This document shows, one piece after another, positions 14,889 through 23,135 of a DNA stretch of 36,426 nucleotides. Each line of letters starts with the position of its first letter. Position 1 is the stretch's first letter. Both the position numbers and the translations under genes were made by a program. The stretch covers positions 1 to 36,426 of the forward strand of contig NZ_FRDI01000013.1 in assembly GCF_900143255.1 (NCBI RefSeq), read 5' to 3'. A model generated the notes under the pieces. It was given only the letters and a program-made list of their open reading frames with translations, did no database searches and had not been told where the DNA came from. This DNA comes from Desulfovibrio litoralis DSM 11393. Its GTDB lineage: Bacteria; Desulfobacterota; Desulfovibrionia; Desulfovibrionales; Desulfovibrionaceae.

Positions 14889-15301
14889 TTTTGTGAAAGC
14901 GGTGGTTTTTTAATGGATTATAAAAAAAGTTGTTGTAAAATGTCAAAATGAAGTCGCTGTTCAAGAAGTTTACTCACGTCATTTTTTGTTGTTAAGATGC
15001 CAAAACGAAGTTGCCATTAAAAGGAACCATGGTGCGTTCAAACTTTTGATGCCGATAGGCATCAACTAATGCGTGATGCGTTTGCGGGTACAGGGCGGCA
15101 GCCCTGTTGTGGGGTTTGGAAAGGGTGACATTGTTTCGAGGGTTATACCCCCGAATCCCCCAATCCACGGGCAGGCAAAGCCAGCCTCGTGTATTCTAAA
15201 CCCCTTTCCCCCGCCGGGGGGCGACCAACAAAATTTATTTAGCGGGAGTATTGGGTTTAATAATAAAGTTATAATAAAAATGTAATTTTATTATATTTTA
15301 C
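14889..15301 (+). repeat. Structured element E, half-copy A1 (forward)
   Basis: Order: lead-in TAATGGATTATAAAAAAAG; ribosome-site-like AAAAGGAACC; mini-ORF ATG GTG CGT TCA AAC TTT TGA (15029-15049); hairpin TGATGCC/GGCATCA (15047-15064) with an alternative partner TGATGC at 15074-15079; GC-rich hairpin CAGGGC...GCCCTG; then CCCCCGCCGGGGGG and one AT-rich module. A D3 repeat (15131-15200) is inserted in the loop between AAAGGG and CCCTTT, compared with copy B. It shares its AT-rich end with an inverted half-copy (15302-15656). Open frames here are repeat artefacts. Confidence 0.8.
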
Positions 15302-15656
15302 TCTCTATGCTCCCACGAAATTACCTTTTTCGGTCGCCTCAGACTATTCATATAATAAACTTGTTTTTATTATAATCTATTAAAAAAACTAACGCTCCCA
15401 CGAAATAAACCTCTTTCGGTCGCCTCCGGCTATTCATATAATAAATTCATTTTATTATTATATTATATTTAAACTTCATACTCCCACGAAATTAAGTTCG
15501 TTGGTCGCCTCCGGCGGGCACGGGGAAAATGTTTTCCCCTTTGCATTCCCGCCATAAGGGTCTGGTTGCCCCTTAACCCCACTGCCGCAAATACATTAGT
15601 TGATGCCTAAGCGGCATCAAAAGTGGGTACGCACCACAGTCTCTTTTATTGGCAAG
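15302..15656 (-). repeat. Structured element E, half-copy A2 (reverse)
   Basis: Reads on the minus strand. The mini-ORF (15617-15637) reads GTG GTG CGT ACC CAC TTT TGA; then come TGATGCC/GGCATCA, a GGGGAAAA...TTTTCCCC hairpin, and three modules whose cores start CTCCCACGAAAT on the plus strand at about 15310, 15394 and 15481. The third arm of the alternative hairpin is lost here. Together A1 and A2 form a long inverted structure around 15300. 15657-15758 holds nothing recognised. Confidence 0.75.
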
Positions 15657-15758
15657 CTAAAACTATGCTGTTGGGAAAGATTAATAGTGTTTAAAGCATC
15701 TTGTAATAATTAAGTGTATTAATTAGAAATATAAAGAAGACGCCCCAAAGTGTTCATT

Positions 15759-16190
15759 TTGTGGAATCGTTCGTTTTTTAATGGATTACAAAAAAAGTTG
15801 TTGTAAAATGCCAAAACGAAGTTGCCATTAAAAGGAACCATGGTGCGTTCAAACTTTTGATGCCGTTAGGCATCAACTAATGCGTGATGCGTTTGCGGGT
15901 ACAGGGCGGCAGCCCTGTTGTGGGGTTTGGAAAGGGTTTCACATAAAACCCTTTCCCCCGCCGGGGGGCGACCAACAAAATTTATTTAGCGGGAGTATGA
16001 AGTTTAAATAATAAAGTTATAATAAAAATGTAATTTTATTATAGATATTGGAGACGACCGAAAGAGTTTTATTTCGTGGGAGTATTGGTATTAAAATAAA
16101 ATATAATAATAAATGAATTTTATTATAGGTATTGGAGGCAACCGCAAAAGATTTATTTCAGGAGAGCGTGGGATTAAATAATAAAGTTAG
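15759..16190 (+). repeat. Structured element E, copy B (forward)
   Basis: Same order as A1 without the D3 insertion: lead-in, mini-ORF 15840-15860, hairpins TGATGCC/GGCATCA with alternative arm at 15885-15890, CAGGGC...GCCCTG, AAAGGGTTT...AAACCCTTT, CCCCCGCCGGGGGG, and then degenerate AT-rich modules carrying GACGACCGAAAG...TTTCGTGGGAG cores to about 16190. It ends about 75 bp before the arsR-like stop. Confidence 0.8.
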
Positions 16191-16264
16191 GGCCAAGACT
16201 AAATCAGCATTAACAAGCGTGCTGTAAATAACGTGCTATCCAGTCATGGCAAAGAAAAACCAAC

Positions 16265-16627
16265 TTACTTTTTCTTTGTGCAAAGACCTAATATATTATC
16301 AGAAATTCCACTAGCTTGACGATAAGCAAGGCACTTTTCCGGCTGTCCCGCACAACATTCTTCGGTTAAAAAGCCAACGATATTCAACATTAAAGGAATA
16401 TTTGCCCGATAACGCAAAAAACGCCCTTCTTGTTCCACAAATACAAGCTCGGCAAACAACAAGGCTTTTAAATGAAACGAAAGGTTAGTTGAGGGAATGC
16501 CGATTAACTCGGCAATATCTCCGGCAACAAGCCCGGAATCGCCATGTTTGACAAGTAATTTAAAAATATTCAGGCGTATTTCAGAAGACAAAGCTTCAAA
16601 TATTTTAGCAGCATTCAGAGTGTTCAT
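16265..16627 (-). CDS. ArsR-family metalloregulator (orphan)
   Basis: 120 residues from the ATG at 16627; a TTG 18 nt upstream (16645) is also in frame and neither start has an ideal ribosome site. Winged helix: FEALSSEIRLNIFKLL, then IAELIGIPSTNLSFHLKALL as recognition helices. The tail EECCAGQPEKC has the CC...C spacing found in ArsR proteins that sense As(III) with C-terminal cysteines, so an arsenite- or antimonite-responsive repressor is likely. No arsenic efflux, reductase or methylase gene is adjacent, unlike usual ars operons; its target must be itself or elsewhere. Confidence 0.88.
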   Translation of the reverse strand: MNTLNAAKIFEALSSEIRLNIFKLLVKHGDSGLVAGDIAELIGIPSTNLSFHLKALLFAELVFVEQEGRFLRYRANIPLMLNIVGFLTEECCAGQPEKCLAYRQASGISDNILGLCTKKK

Positions 16628-16680
16628 TCTTTTATAATTCAACACTCCGCCAATTAAGTCAAGCGAGATTTATCAGAATA

Positions 16681-17010
16681 AAGACCATTTCAAACCTCTG
16701 TTTTGCGTGCTTTTATCATATCGCGATTGCTCTGCATACACATAGCATAACGCATCTTAATTCGCAAAACTACTCACTTTACAGGGAAGTTAAATGCTCC
16801 CTTGGTTTCTAAGATACCCCCGAAACCCCGCAAGCGTCTCTCTCATTATTCTTGGCTTTTGGAGTGTATTCCTAACAAAAGGCACTTAGAGACTATTATA
16901 CAATAGTTTCTAATAAACTGCCTGCAAAAATAGTTTTTAAAACCTCCGTTTGGCGTGCTTTTGTCATCACGTTATGCCCTGCATGCACATAGCAATAACG
17001 AGTCTTAAAT
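16681..17010. repeat. Repeat cluster D1(+), D3 fragment, D2(-), D1(+)
   Basis: 16681-16762 is D1 (CTCTGTTTTGCGTGCTTTTA). 16803-16835 is a D3 fragment (AAGATACCCCCGAAACCCCG). 16851-16910 is D2 in reverse, ending in the palindrome GACTATT...AATAGTTTC. 16931-17010 is a second D1. It fills the gap between arsR and fliJ; no gene is seen in 16628-17111. Confidence 0.65.
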
Positions 17011-17111
17011 AAATTCGGTACGCTTTTTGCTAAACAAGTTCTTTGAAGCCATTTTATTGACAAAATGATTGTAATATTGAGTCTTGGCTAAAAAAATAAG
17101 AGCAACAGCTT

Positions 17112-17552
17112 ATGTCAAAATTTCAATTTAATTTGGAACAGGTTTTAAAATATCGTGTTCAACTTGAAGAGCAAGCGAGTATTCAACACGCTCAAGCAAA
17201 ACAAGCACACGATATAAAAAAAGCAGAACTGGAAGAACTTAAACAACTTTTGCAAAACCACGAAAAAGAGTGGTCTAACAAAATAGAGTTTTCTCCCTCC
17301 GAATTATGGTTGGCAAGACATTATGAAACAGCCCTTAAAGAAGACATCAACATTACAACAGAAAATGTAACAGCTCTTTATCGTGAGCTGGAAAGATGCA
17401 GAAATGAGTTAATCAAAAAGGCTCAAGAACGAGAATTATTGGAAAAACTGAAGTTAAAACAGGCGGAACGTTATGAATATGAAGAAAGACAAAAAGAACT
17501 TAAAATCAATGACGAAACAGCAACCTTACGCTATGGCATTAAGCCCGTCTAA
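17112..17552 (+). CDS. fliJ: Flagellar export chaperone FliJ
   Basis: 146 residues, almost entirely helical/coiled coil, beginning KFQFNLEQVLKYRVQLEEQA, the FliJ N-terminal signature. FliJ is the stalk-like component that couples the FliI ATPase to the FlhA export gate in the flagellar type III apparatus. The next gene starts inside its 3' end (80-bp overlap) and encodes a MotE-like protein, a pairing common in flagellated deltaproteobacteria. The rest of the flagellar operon is not in the window. Confidence 0.88.
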   Translation: MSKFQFNLEQVLKYRVQLEEQASIQHAQAKQAHDIKKAELEELKQLLQNHEKEWSNKIEFSPSELWLARHYETALKEDINITTENVTALYRELERCRNELIKKAQERELLEKLKLKQAERYEYEERQKELKINDETATLRYGIKPV

Positions 17553-18180
17553 GCTATGTCGCTGGCTATTATTGGCGGTGTTTATGAAACTTGCCATTTT
17601 AACTTTTGTTTTTACTGATCTTGTCCCAAATCTTTTAAAAGATCAGGGGGCTTTATTAAACTCTCAAAGCGTTGCTTTAACGGATAATAATGAAAATGAA
17701 ACGCTAAAGAACAGCGATACAAAAAAATTGATTCAGGTTAATCAAGCCGTGGCGCAAACAGCCACACCCGCTTCCAAACAGACAGCGCCAAAACAACCGG
17801 CTGTCGATTCTTTGACTAAAGAAGCAATGCAACAGCGTTATGACGATTTAAGCAGAAAAGAACAAGAGTTAAGAGCAATCGAAAAGGGTATTGATACTAA
17901 ACTTGAAGACTTAAAAAAACTTGAATCCAAGCTCCAGAGCATGTTAAAAGAAGCAGACGAGCTTAAAGACGTAAGATATAAACACCTTATTGATGTTTAT
18001 TCAAATATGAAAGCCAAACAAGCCGCAGAAGTTTTACAAACTCTTGATGAAAAAATTGCAGTCAAAATTTTGGCCGGCATGAAAGGTCGTCAAGCCGGAG
18101 AAATCCTAACTTATGTTATTCCGGCTAAAGCTGCACGTCTTTCCGAGTCGTTGACTAAAATGCAGATGAGTTTTGAATAA
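17473..18180 (+). CDS. MotE-like flagellar protein (MgtE_N / FliG-like domain)
   Basis: 235 residues. A single membrane helix (about 30-50: LLLAVFMKLAILTFVFTDLV) is followed by a Gln/Ala-rich linker, a long coiled coil (about 120-170) and a C-terminal MgtE-N-type helical domain (YSNMKAKQAAEVLQTLDEKI through KGRQAGEILTYV). This is the layout of MotE, a periplasmic chaperone-like partner of the stator. The ATG at 17473 is chosen because GGCGGA lies 5-6 nt upstream; later in-frame ATGs (17509, 17533) lack a site. It overlaps fliJ, implying translational coupling. Confidence 0.8.
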   Translation: MNMKKDKKNLKSMTKQQPYAMALSPSKLCRWLLLAVFMKLAILTFVFTDLVPNLLKDQGALLNSQSVALTDNNENETLKNSDTKKLIQVNQAVAQTATPASKQTAPKQPAVDSLTKEAMQQRYDDLSRKEQELRAIEKGIDTKLEDLKKLESKLQSMLKEADELKDVRYKHLIDVYSNMKAKQAAEVLQTLDEKIAVKILAGMKGRQAGEILTYVIPAKAARLSESLTKMQMSFE

Positions 18181-18223
18181 GTTGTTTGACAGACCACAAT
18201 AAAAGTTTCTCTTTTATAAAATT

Positions 18224-18272
18224 AAACCTTTGTAATAAAGTATCATAGTGTGCTTTATTACAAAGGTTTTTT
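18224..18272. terminator. Bidirectional terminator between convergent genes
   Basis: Perfect 17-bp stem: AAACCTTTGTAATAAAG (18224-18240) with its complement (18253-18269), followed by TTTTTT on the plus strand. It serves the motE-like gene and, in reverse with a weaker T stretch, the autotransporter. Confidence 0.9.
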
Positions 18273-18298
18273 GTGGTATAAATATCGTTGCTGAAAAA

Positions 18299-20365
18299 CT
18301 AAAAGCTAAGGGCAAACCTTGCACCAAATTCCCAACCATTTTCCGCACCCGTGATCTTCCCAACGCCTGCTTGCACATTAAAATTTGAATAAGGGTCGGC
18401 GCTAACATTCAACTCAAACTTTTTACTGTCGGCGGCTTGAGAAGAAAATGGCGTAACGTCATAATTGTACAACACAAAATTTTCTTTGGGGTTTATTTCT
18501 TTTGTTTCGGCATAGCTCAGAGTCGTTTTAAGCCAAGGTGTTTTACTAAAACTAAAATCTGCTCCGAGACCAAAACGCAAAAGTTTACTTTCGTGAGTGG
18601 AAACATAAAGTTTTGTTTCATCTTTTAATTTAATTATATGAGCTTGTTCACCATACCAAATACCGCCTATTTCCGGTACAATTCTGAAATTTTCAAGATA
18701 AGGTATTTTAATATTTAACATACTTAAAGGAATAGAAAAGGAAAGGTTAGAGGCGGCACCAACACAATTGTTTTCCCAAGTTTCCGTGAGTTGTATACTC
18801 TTATTTTCCAACTCATTGGTATAATCTCCATTAAAAGAAGCCAACATAAAACTCACACCAAATTCCTCGGCATTATTTTCACGAGTTTTGTTTTTACGCA
18901 AAGCGGGAAAAAAATCCCAAATAAAATAAGCCGTGAGCATTTTGGAAACTGTTGTATTGGTGAATTTATAATTACTCTGATCGGTAAAATTTGTTTCAGA
19001 ACGAAAATATGGCGTTATATCACCGCCCAAAGAAAGGTCGCCGTATTCGGTTCTGAATTTGATAAATTCAAGCGTATAATTAACACTCTGAGTCTCAGTT
19101 TGAGAATTATGCAAACTTGAGTTTTTGGTCTGTTTTATATTTCCATAAACGGCGTTATAACCATGTCGCCTAAACCTTACAATATTACCCAACTCTTCGT
19201 CTGTAACATTAAATAGATTGTTGTTTGAGTTTACTTCACTTCCGCTTGAATCAAAACTTGCTTGATCGTTTTCGGAATAAGCAATTAACTCTTCTGTTTC
19301 TTGAGTTTCTGGGTTTAAAATCTTATTCGGAGAAACTCTTTTAAACGGTACATAAGAAAACTTTGTACTCTTTGCCTTTCTTTTGGGTTCAGCTTCATTT
19401 TTAGGAGCATATTTGTGTTGGCGACGTTTTAATAAGCTCAAGTTAGACATGGTATTGGACAAAGATGAGATATTTTGCAACTTTATTGCATTATGGCTAT
19501 CAATAAAGGCTTTTTCTATAGATATTTTGTCTGTTAAGACCAAATCCCAAGTTCCATAATCTTGTCCGGGAGTTAAACTATAAATATAGTTGCCCGCTCT
19601 TACTTTATCACCGATAAGCCCGGGGTTTTCGGGGCTTTCTTCGGCAACTGTTATCCTAAGCATTGGCAAAGCCGGGTTTGGCGGTGCGACCGGGATAATT
19701 TTTATGAGCGGAGAACCCTCAAAATAAGAATATGCAAGGTTTACTCTATCGCTTTGTCCCGTGCTGAAATCAGTACGCAACAAAACAGCTCCATTATTGT
19801 TTTCAATATAATCGGCATAAAAATAAAGAGTTCCAAAACTCTCTTGGTCGGCAATACTCAAACGTGTATTCGGCTGAATAAAAATTGCTCCTAAGTCCAT
19901 AAAGTGAGCACTTTTAATATCACCGCTTAAAAACATGATATCGTCGCCGCCGTTTCCCCTTATGCCTTGGAAAAACGTTCCACCGCTTATATCAAAATAA
20001 TCTTGATAATAACTGCCTTGAATTGAACCGTAAAAAGTTCCGCCTTGAACACTTATATTAAGAGAATCAGCATCTAACGCCAGCATTTCTCCTTCAAAAA
20101 CACCACCTTCAATAAAAATTTGATCATGTCCAGCTTGCGTGTCTAAAGAATAACTATCCAAAAAGCTGTGCGGAACGGCTTTTAATACGGCGGAGTTTGT
20201 GATATAAAAAATATCATCATTGCTTGTGCCGATAATCGCTTCGGCATATTCACCGTTAATAAAAAAAGTACTTGCACATAATGGATTTACTGGCAAAATA
20301 AAAAGTAACAACAGGCTAATGTTTAACACTGCTTTAATATGCTTTTTGATTATAACAAAGTCCAT
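18299..20365 (-). CDS. Autotransporter (type Va secretion) with short passenger
   Basis: 688 residues. Signal peptide at about 10-31. The passenger (about 35-330) is rich in short repeats such as GTSNDDIFYI, AGHDQIFIEGG and GNGGDDIMFLSG, which recall beta-solenoid and isolated RTX-like turns, then a polar basic linker (about 315-400). The C-terminal third is a run of amphipathic strands ending GARFALSF, with the terminal Phe recognised by the BAM complex. It would expose its passenger at the cell surface, possibly in adhesion. It is convergent with the motE-like gene, and no ribosome site is obvious before the ATG. Confidence 0.82.
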   Translation of the reverse strand: MDFVIIKKHIKAVLNISLLLLFILPVNPLCASTFFINGEYAEAIIGTSNDDIFYITNSAVLKAVPHSFLDSYSLDTQAGHDQIFIEGGVFEGEMLALDADSLNISVQGGTFYGSIQGSYYQDYFDISGGTFFQGIRGNGGDDIMFLSGDIKSAHFMDLGAIFIQPNTRLSIADQESFGTLYFYADYIENNNGAVLLRTDFSTGQSDRVNLAYSYFEGSPLIKIIPVAPPNPALPMLRITVAEESPENPGLIGDKVRAGNYIYSLTPGQDYGTWDLVLTDKISIEKAFIDSHNAIKLQNISSLSNTMSNLSLLKRRQHKYAPKNEAEPKRKAKSTKFSYVPFKRVSPNKILNPETQETEELIAYSENDQASFDSSGSEVNSNNNLFNVTDEELGNIVRFRRHGYNAVYGNIKQTKNSSLHNSQTETQSVNYTLEFIKFRTEYGDLSLGGDITPYFRSETNFTDQSNYKFTNTTVSKMLTAYFIWDFFPALRKNKTRENNAEEFGVSFMLASFNGDYTNELENKSIQLTETWENNCVGAASNLSFSIPLSMLNIKIPYLENFRIVPEIGGIWYGEQAHIIKLKDETKLYVSTHESKLLRFGLGADFSFSKTPWLKTTLSYAETKEINPKENFVLYNYDVTPFSSQAADSKKFELNVSADPYSNFNVQAGVGKITGAENGWEFGARFALSF

Positions 20366-20406
20366 TTTTTATCATAACATACTATTTTTACAGTGCAACA
20401 CATTAG

Positions 20407-20432
20407 ATATTTCTATATTTATGTAGAAATAT
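20407..20432. promoter_or_regulatory. Hairpin/palindrome upstream of the autotransporter gene
   Basis: ATATTTCTA (20407-20415) faces TAGAAATAT (20424-20432), 42 bp upstream of the autotransporter ATG. The location suits an operator or 5'-UTR hairpin; no regulator is identified. Confidence 0.35.
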
Positions 20433-20508
20433 ATATTTGTTTTATTTTTTTATGTTTTATTGTTTTTTAACCTATTGATTATTATCATCTCAAGTACAAG
20501 TTGAATTT

Positions 20509-20578
20509 GACTATTTGAGACTGTTTCAAAATAGGCTCAAAGTGCCTTTCCTACAGGAAGACGCTCCAAAAAACACGA
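20509..20578 (+). repeat. Dispersed repeat D2, copy
   Basis: Contains GGCTCAAAGTGCCTTTCC, then GACGCTCCAAAAAACAC, matching 5660-5716. It lies 35 bp upstream of the MscS-family gene, so it probably forms part of its promoter or leader region. Confidence 0.65.
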
Positions 20579-20612
20579 ATTCTGTAACAGCTTTTAATTT
20601 TTCGAGGTTTTT

Positions 20613-23021
20613 ATGTTTAGATTAGAAAGTTTTTTTTATAAAAATAAATATATGTTCAAAAGTTTGATGATTTTTTGTTTGATGGGCTTTGTTTTGTTAA
20701 GCTCTTTTTCAACGGTTTTTGCTCAAACGTCAAACTCTACTGCACCTACTACAACCAAGGAAGAAAAAAAAGAAGTAACCCAACAAGAAAGCGTTGTGAT
20801 TGATGCGTGGACTCAGCGTATTCAAGATTTAACGGTAATTTTAAAAGACCTTGAAGACAAACGCAAAGAACTAAATAAAGAGCTTAGAGAAGCCGATACT
20901 TTGTTAAAAGGCTTTCAAAGAGAATATCAAAACCTGTTTGCCTTGTTTCAATTAAGTCGAAGTAATCCGAGCGAACTTGATTCTATTGCCGAACAATTTG
21001 CTGCTTTAAGAAACAACCTTGTGGCGGGAATGGCGGATATTAGAACGTTAGACAACAACTTTTCTCAACAATATGATGATTTTTCCATCATGCAAAAAGA
21101 ATTATCAAATCATCTCGCCCTTGAACGTACAACAGAAGCAACAAAAGATATTCAAAATTCCTTAAATACAGTTGAACAAACCATGAAAAAACTCGGTATT
21201 ATGCGTTCGAGCCTGTCTTTAGTGCTTGAGCCGAGTAACGATTTGCGTACGAAAATTGATCAAGCTTTACAGCAAATCAGAGAGCAGCTACCTGTTTTAT
21301 GGTTAAACTTTTATTTAACTCAAACCGGTTCTTTGCTTGATTTAAGCGCTTGGACAGATAGCCTTAAACAACTTACGGTTTGGACGGCATCATTAAATAC
21401 TTTCAACAAGTTTTTTACCCCTACTGCGGGTATCTCGTTTAACGGTATGTTTTTTCGTTTTTGTTTTTCTTTAACCCTTTTATTGTGTTTAACTTATCTT
21501 TTATATAAAAAAGTAAGAAAAGAAAAAGAAGATGCCGACTATAGCGTACATTATTCTTATATTTTCCGTTATTGTCTACCTTTGTTGTCTGTGGGCTTTG
21601 CTTTATATTTTGCCTCTTGGCATCAAAAGGCGGGGTTTTATCAACCCGGAATTATGCTTGGCAATTTATTTTGGCTTTACGGAGAATCATACTTAGCGTG
21701 GAACTTACGCTGTATTGCCGATGATATTTATAGCGACCCGCGTTCCCCCCTGTCTTTATTGCTCTTACCCGTTGTAGCTGGAATTTTGTTAATGGTAATC
21801 GGCTTACCGGGAAATGTCTTGGCGTTGTCGTGGATAGTTATTTTAATTTTATCTTATCTTTTAAGAAGTTATTATCGAAGCTCTTTGACTCTTCTTCCAA
21901 ACTTTGAAGGTTTTGTTTTAAAAATAGAACCCTATATTTATGTTATTTCTTTTTTAGCTTCGGCTTTTGGCTGGGTACATCTCGGCATTCCCTTCTTTCT
22001 TATTACTGTGGCTGTTTTTATAAGTATTCAAGTCGGGTTGGCGGCAAGTAGTATTCTTTCAATAAAAAGTCGCTCAATTTCAAGAGAAGGCTTTGAAGCT
22101 ATTTACCATGCGATTTTAATTGCCCTTGGAACCCCTTTGGTCTGGATTTTTTCAATAGTCAGCTTGTTCCCTTGGGTAACGGCTCTACCGGGAAGTTTAC
22201 ACCTTATTGTCAGCTTGATGGAAAGAAACTTAAGCGTTGGTGAAGCTTCGTTTAGTTTTGTGCGTATTTTTTCATTGATCTTTATTTTTTATGTTGCTCA
22301 TGGTTTTTTAAGTGTGGCAAAGTCATTTTTACAAAACTTACCTTCAAAAGTGCCTTCGCTTGAACGTGGAGTTGTAGGTCCCCTGCAAACAGGTCTAACT
22401 TATTCTGTTTGGGGAGTTTTCGGCCTTTTTGCTTTAAACGCCGTTGGAATGAGCTTTACCAGTATTACGGTTATTGCCGGGGGCTTGAGCGTTGGTATCG
22501 GTTTTGGATTACAGGCTTTGTTTAATAACTTTATTAGTGGAATTATTTTAATTTTCGGGCGTTCTTTACTAGAGGGAGATGTTATTCAAGTTGGAGAGAT
22601 TTGGGGCGTTGTTCAACGCATAAATATTCGCTCGACAGCGGTAAGAACCTTTGAGAATGCCGTTATTTTTGTTCCAAACTCTGACTTGATTTCAAAAAAC
22701 TTAGTTAACTGGACAAACAATGATCGCCGTATTCGCCGTGATATTACGGTTACCGTAGCCTATAACAGCGACGTTCAACTCGTAGAAGAGTTATTGTTAA
22801 AAATAGCCTCAGAACAAAAAGGCGTTTTACATTACCCGGCTCCCGTTGTTTTTTGTCAACACTTTGGAACGCTTGGAATAGACTTTACTTTGCGCCTTTG
22901 GGTTGAAGATATAGACTTGATGGTCGCTGTTCCTTCAGCCATTCGCTTTAACATGAAAAAGATTTTACACGAAAACAATGTTTCAATTCCAACCCTTAGC
23001 TCGTCTTTATCGGAATTATAG
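20613..23021 (+). CDS. Large MscS-family mechanosensitive channel
   Basis: 802 residues, the MscK/YbdG-like large class rather than the 280-residue MscS. A signal peptide or first helix (about 14-38) is followed by a periplasmic coiled-coil region (about 50-260), then about ten membrane helices. The conserved MscS pore helix and beta domain are at about 620-720: GIGFGLQALFNNFISG, then GDVIQVGEIWGVVQRINIRS and FVPNSDLISKNLVNWT. It releases osmolytes from the cell on membrane stretch during hypo-osmotic shock. It is monocistronic; an in-frame ATG 13 codons downstream (MFKSLMIF) is another possible start. Confidence 0.92.
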   Translation: MFRLESFFYKNKYMFKSLMIFCLMGFVLLSSFSTVFAQTSNSTAPTTTKEEKKEVTQQESVVIDAWTQRIQDLTVILKDLEDKRKELNKELREADTLLKGFQREYQNLFALFQLSRSNPSELDSIAEQFAALRNNLVAGMADIRTLDNNFSQQYDDFSIMQKELSNHLALERTTEATKDIQNSLNTVEQTMKKLGIMRSSLSLVLEPSNDLRTKIDQALQQIREQLPVLWLNFYLTQTGSLLDLSAWTDSLKQLTVWTASLNTFNKFFTPTAGISFNGMFFRFCFSLTLLLCLTYLLYKKVRKEKEDADYSVHYSYIFRYCLPLLSVGFALYFASWHQKAGFYQPGIMLGNLFWLYGESYLAWNLRCIADDIYSDPRSPLSLLLLPVVAGILLMVIGLPGNVLALSWIVILILSYLLRSYYRSSLTLLPNFEGFVLKIEPYIYVISFLASAFGWVHLGIPFFLITVAVFISIQVGLAASSILSIKSRSISREGFEAIYHAILIALGTPLVWIFSIVSLFPWVTALPGSLHLIVSLMERNLSVGEASFSFVRIFSLIFIFYVAHGFLSVAKSFLQNLPSKVPSLERGVVGPLQTGLTYSVWGVFGLFALNAVGMSFTSITVIAGGLSVGIGFGLQALFNNFISGIILIFGRSLLEGDVIQVGEIWGVVQRINIRSTAVRTFENAVIFVPNSDLISKNLVNWTNNDRRIRRDITVTVAYNSDVQLVEELLLKIASEQKGVLHYPAPVVFCQHFGTLGIDFTLRLWVEDIDLMVAVPSAIRFNMKKILHENNVSIPTLSSSLSEL

Positions 23022-23055
23022 TTTTAAAAAGACCTTGGGTTTTTACTTTTTACTG

Positions 23056-23084
23056 TTGACAATCTCCCTATTCTTCGTCAAAAT
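23056..23084 (+). promoter_or_regulatory. Probable promoter of the amino-acid ABC / glutamine synthetase unit
   Basis: TTGACA at 23056-23061, 17-bp spacer, CAAAAT at 23079-23084; start codon 52 bp later. No sigma54 -24/-12 element was recognised here. Confidence 0.5.
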
Positions 23085-23135
23085 TTAAGGATAGACAAAT
23101 TTTTTACATTACCTTTAAAATTTAGGAGTTGCTTT

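Noticed and set aside
15073-15285. 70-residue open frame inside repeat copy A1
   Set aside because: It covers GC-rich hairpins and the inserted D3 repeat, and the copy B sequence does not preserve it.
14889-15656. Element E as an insertion sequence with long terminal inverted repeats
   Set aside because: The inverted arrangement occurs only at this locus; copies B and C are single-ended, and no transposase or target duplication is visible.
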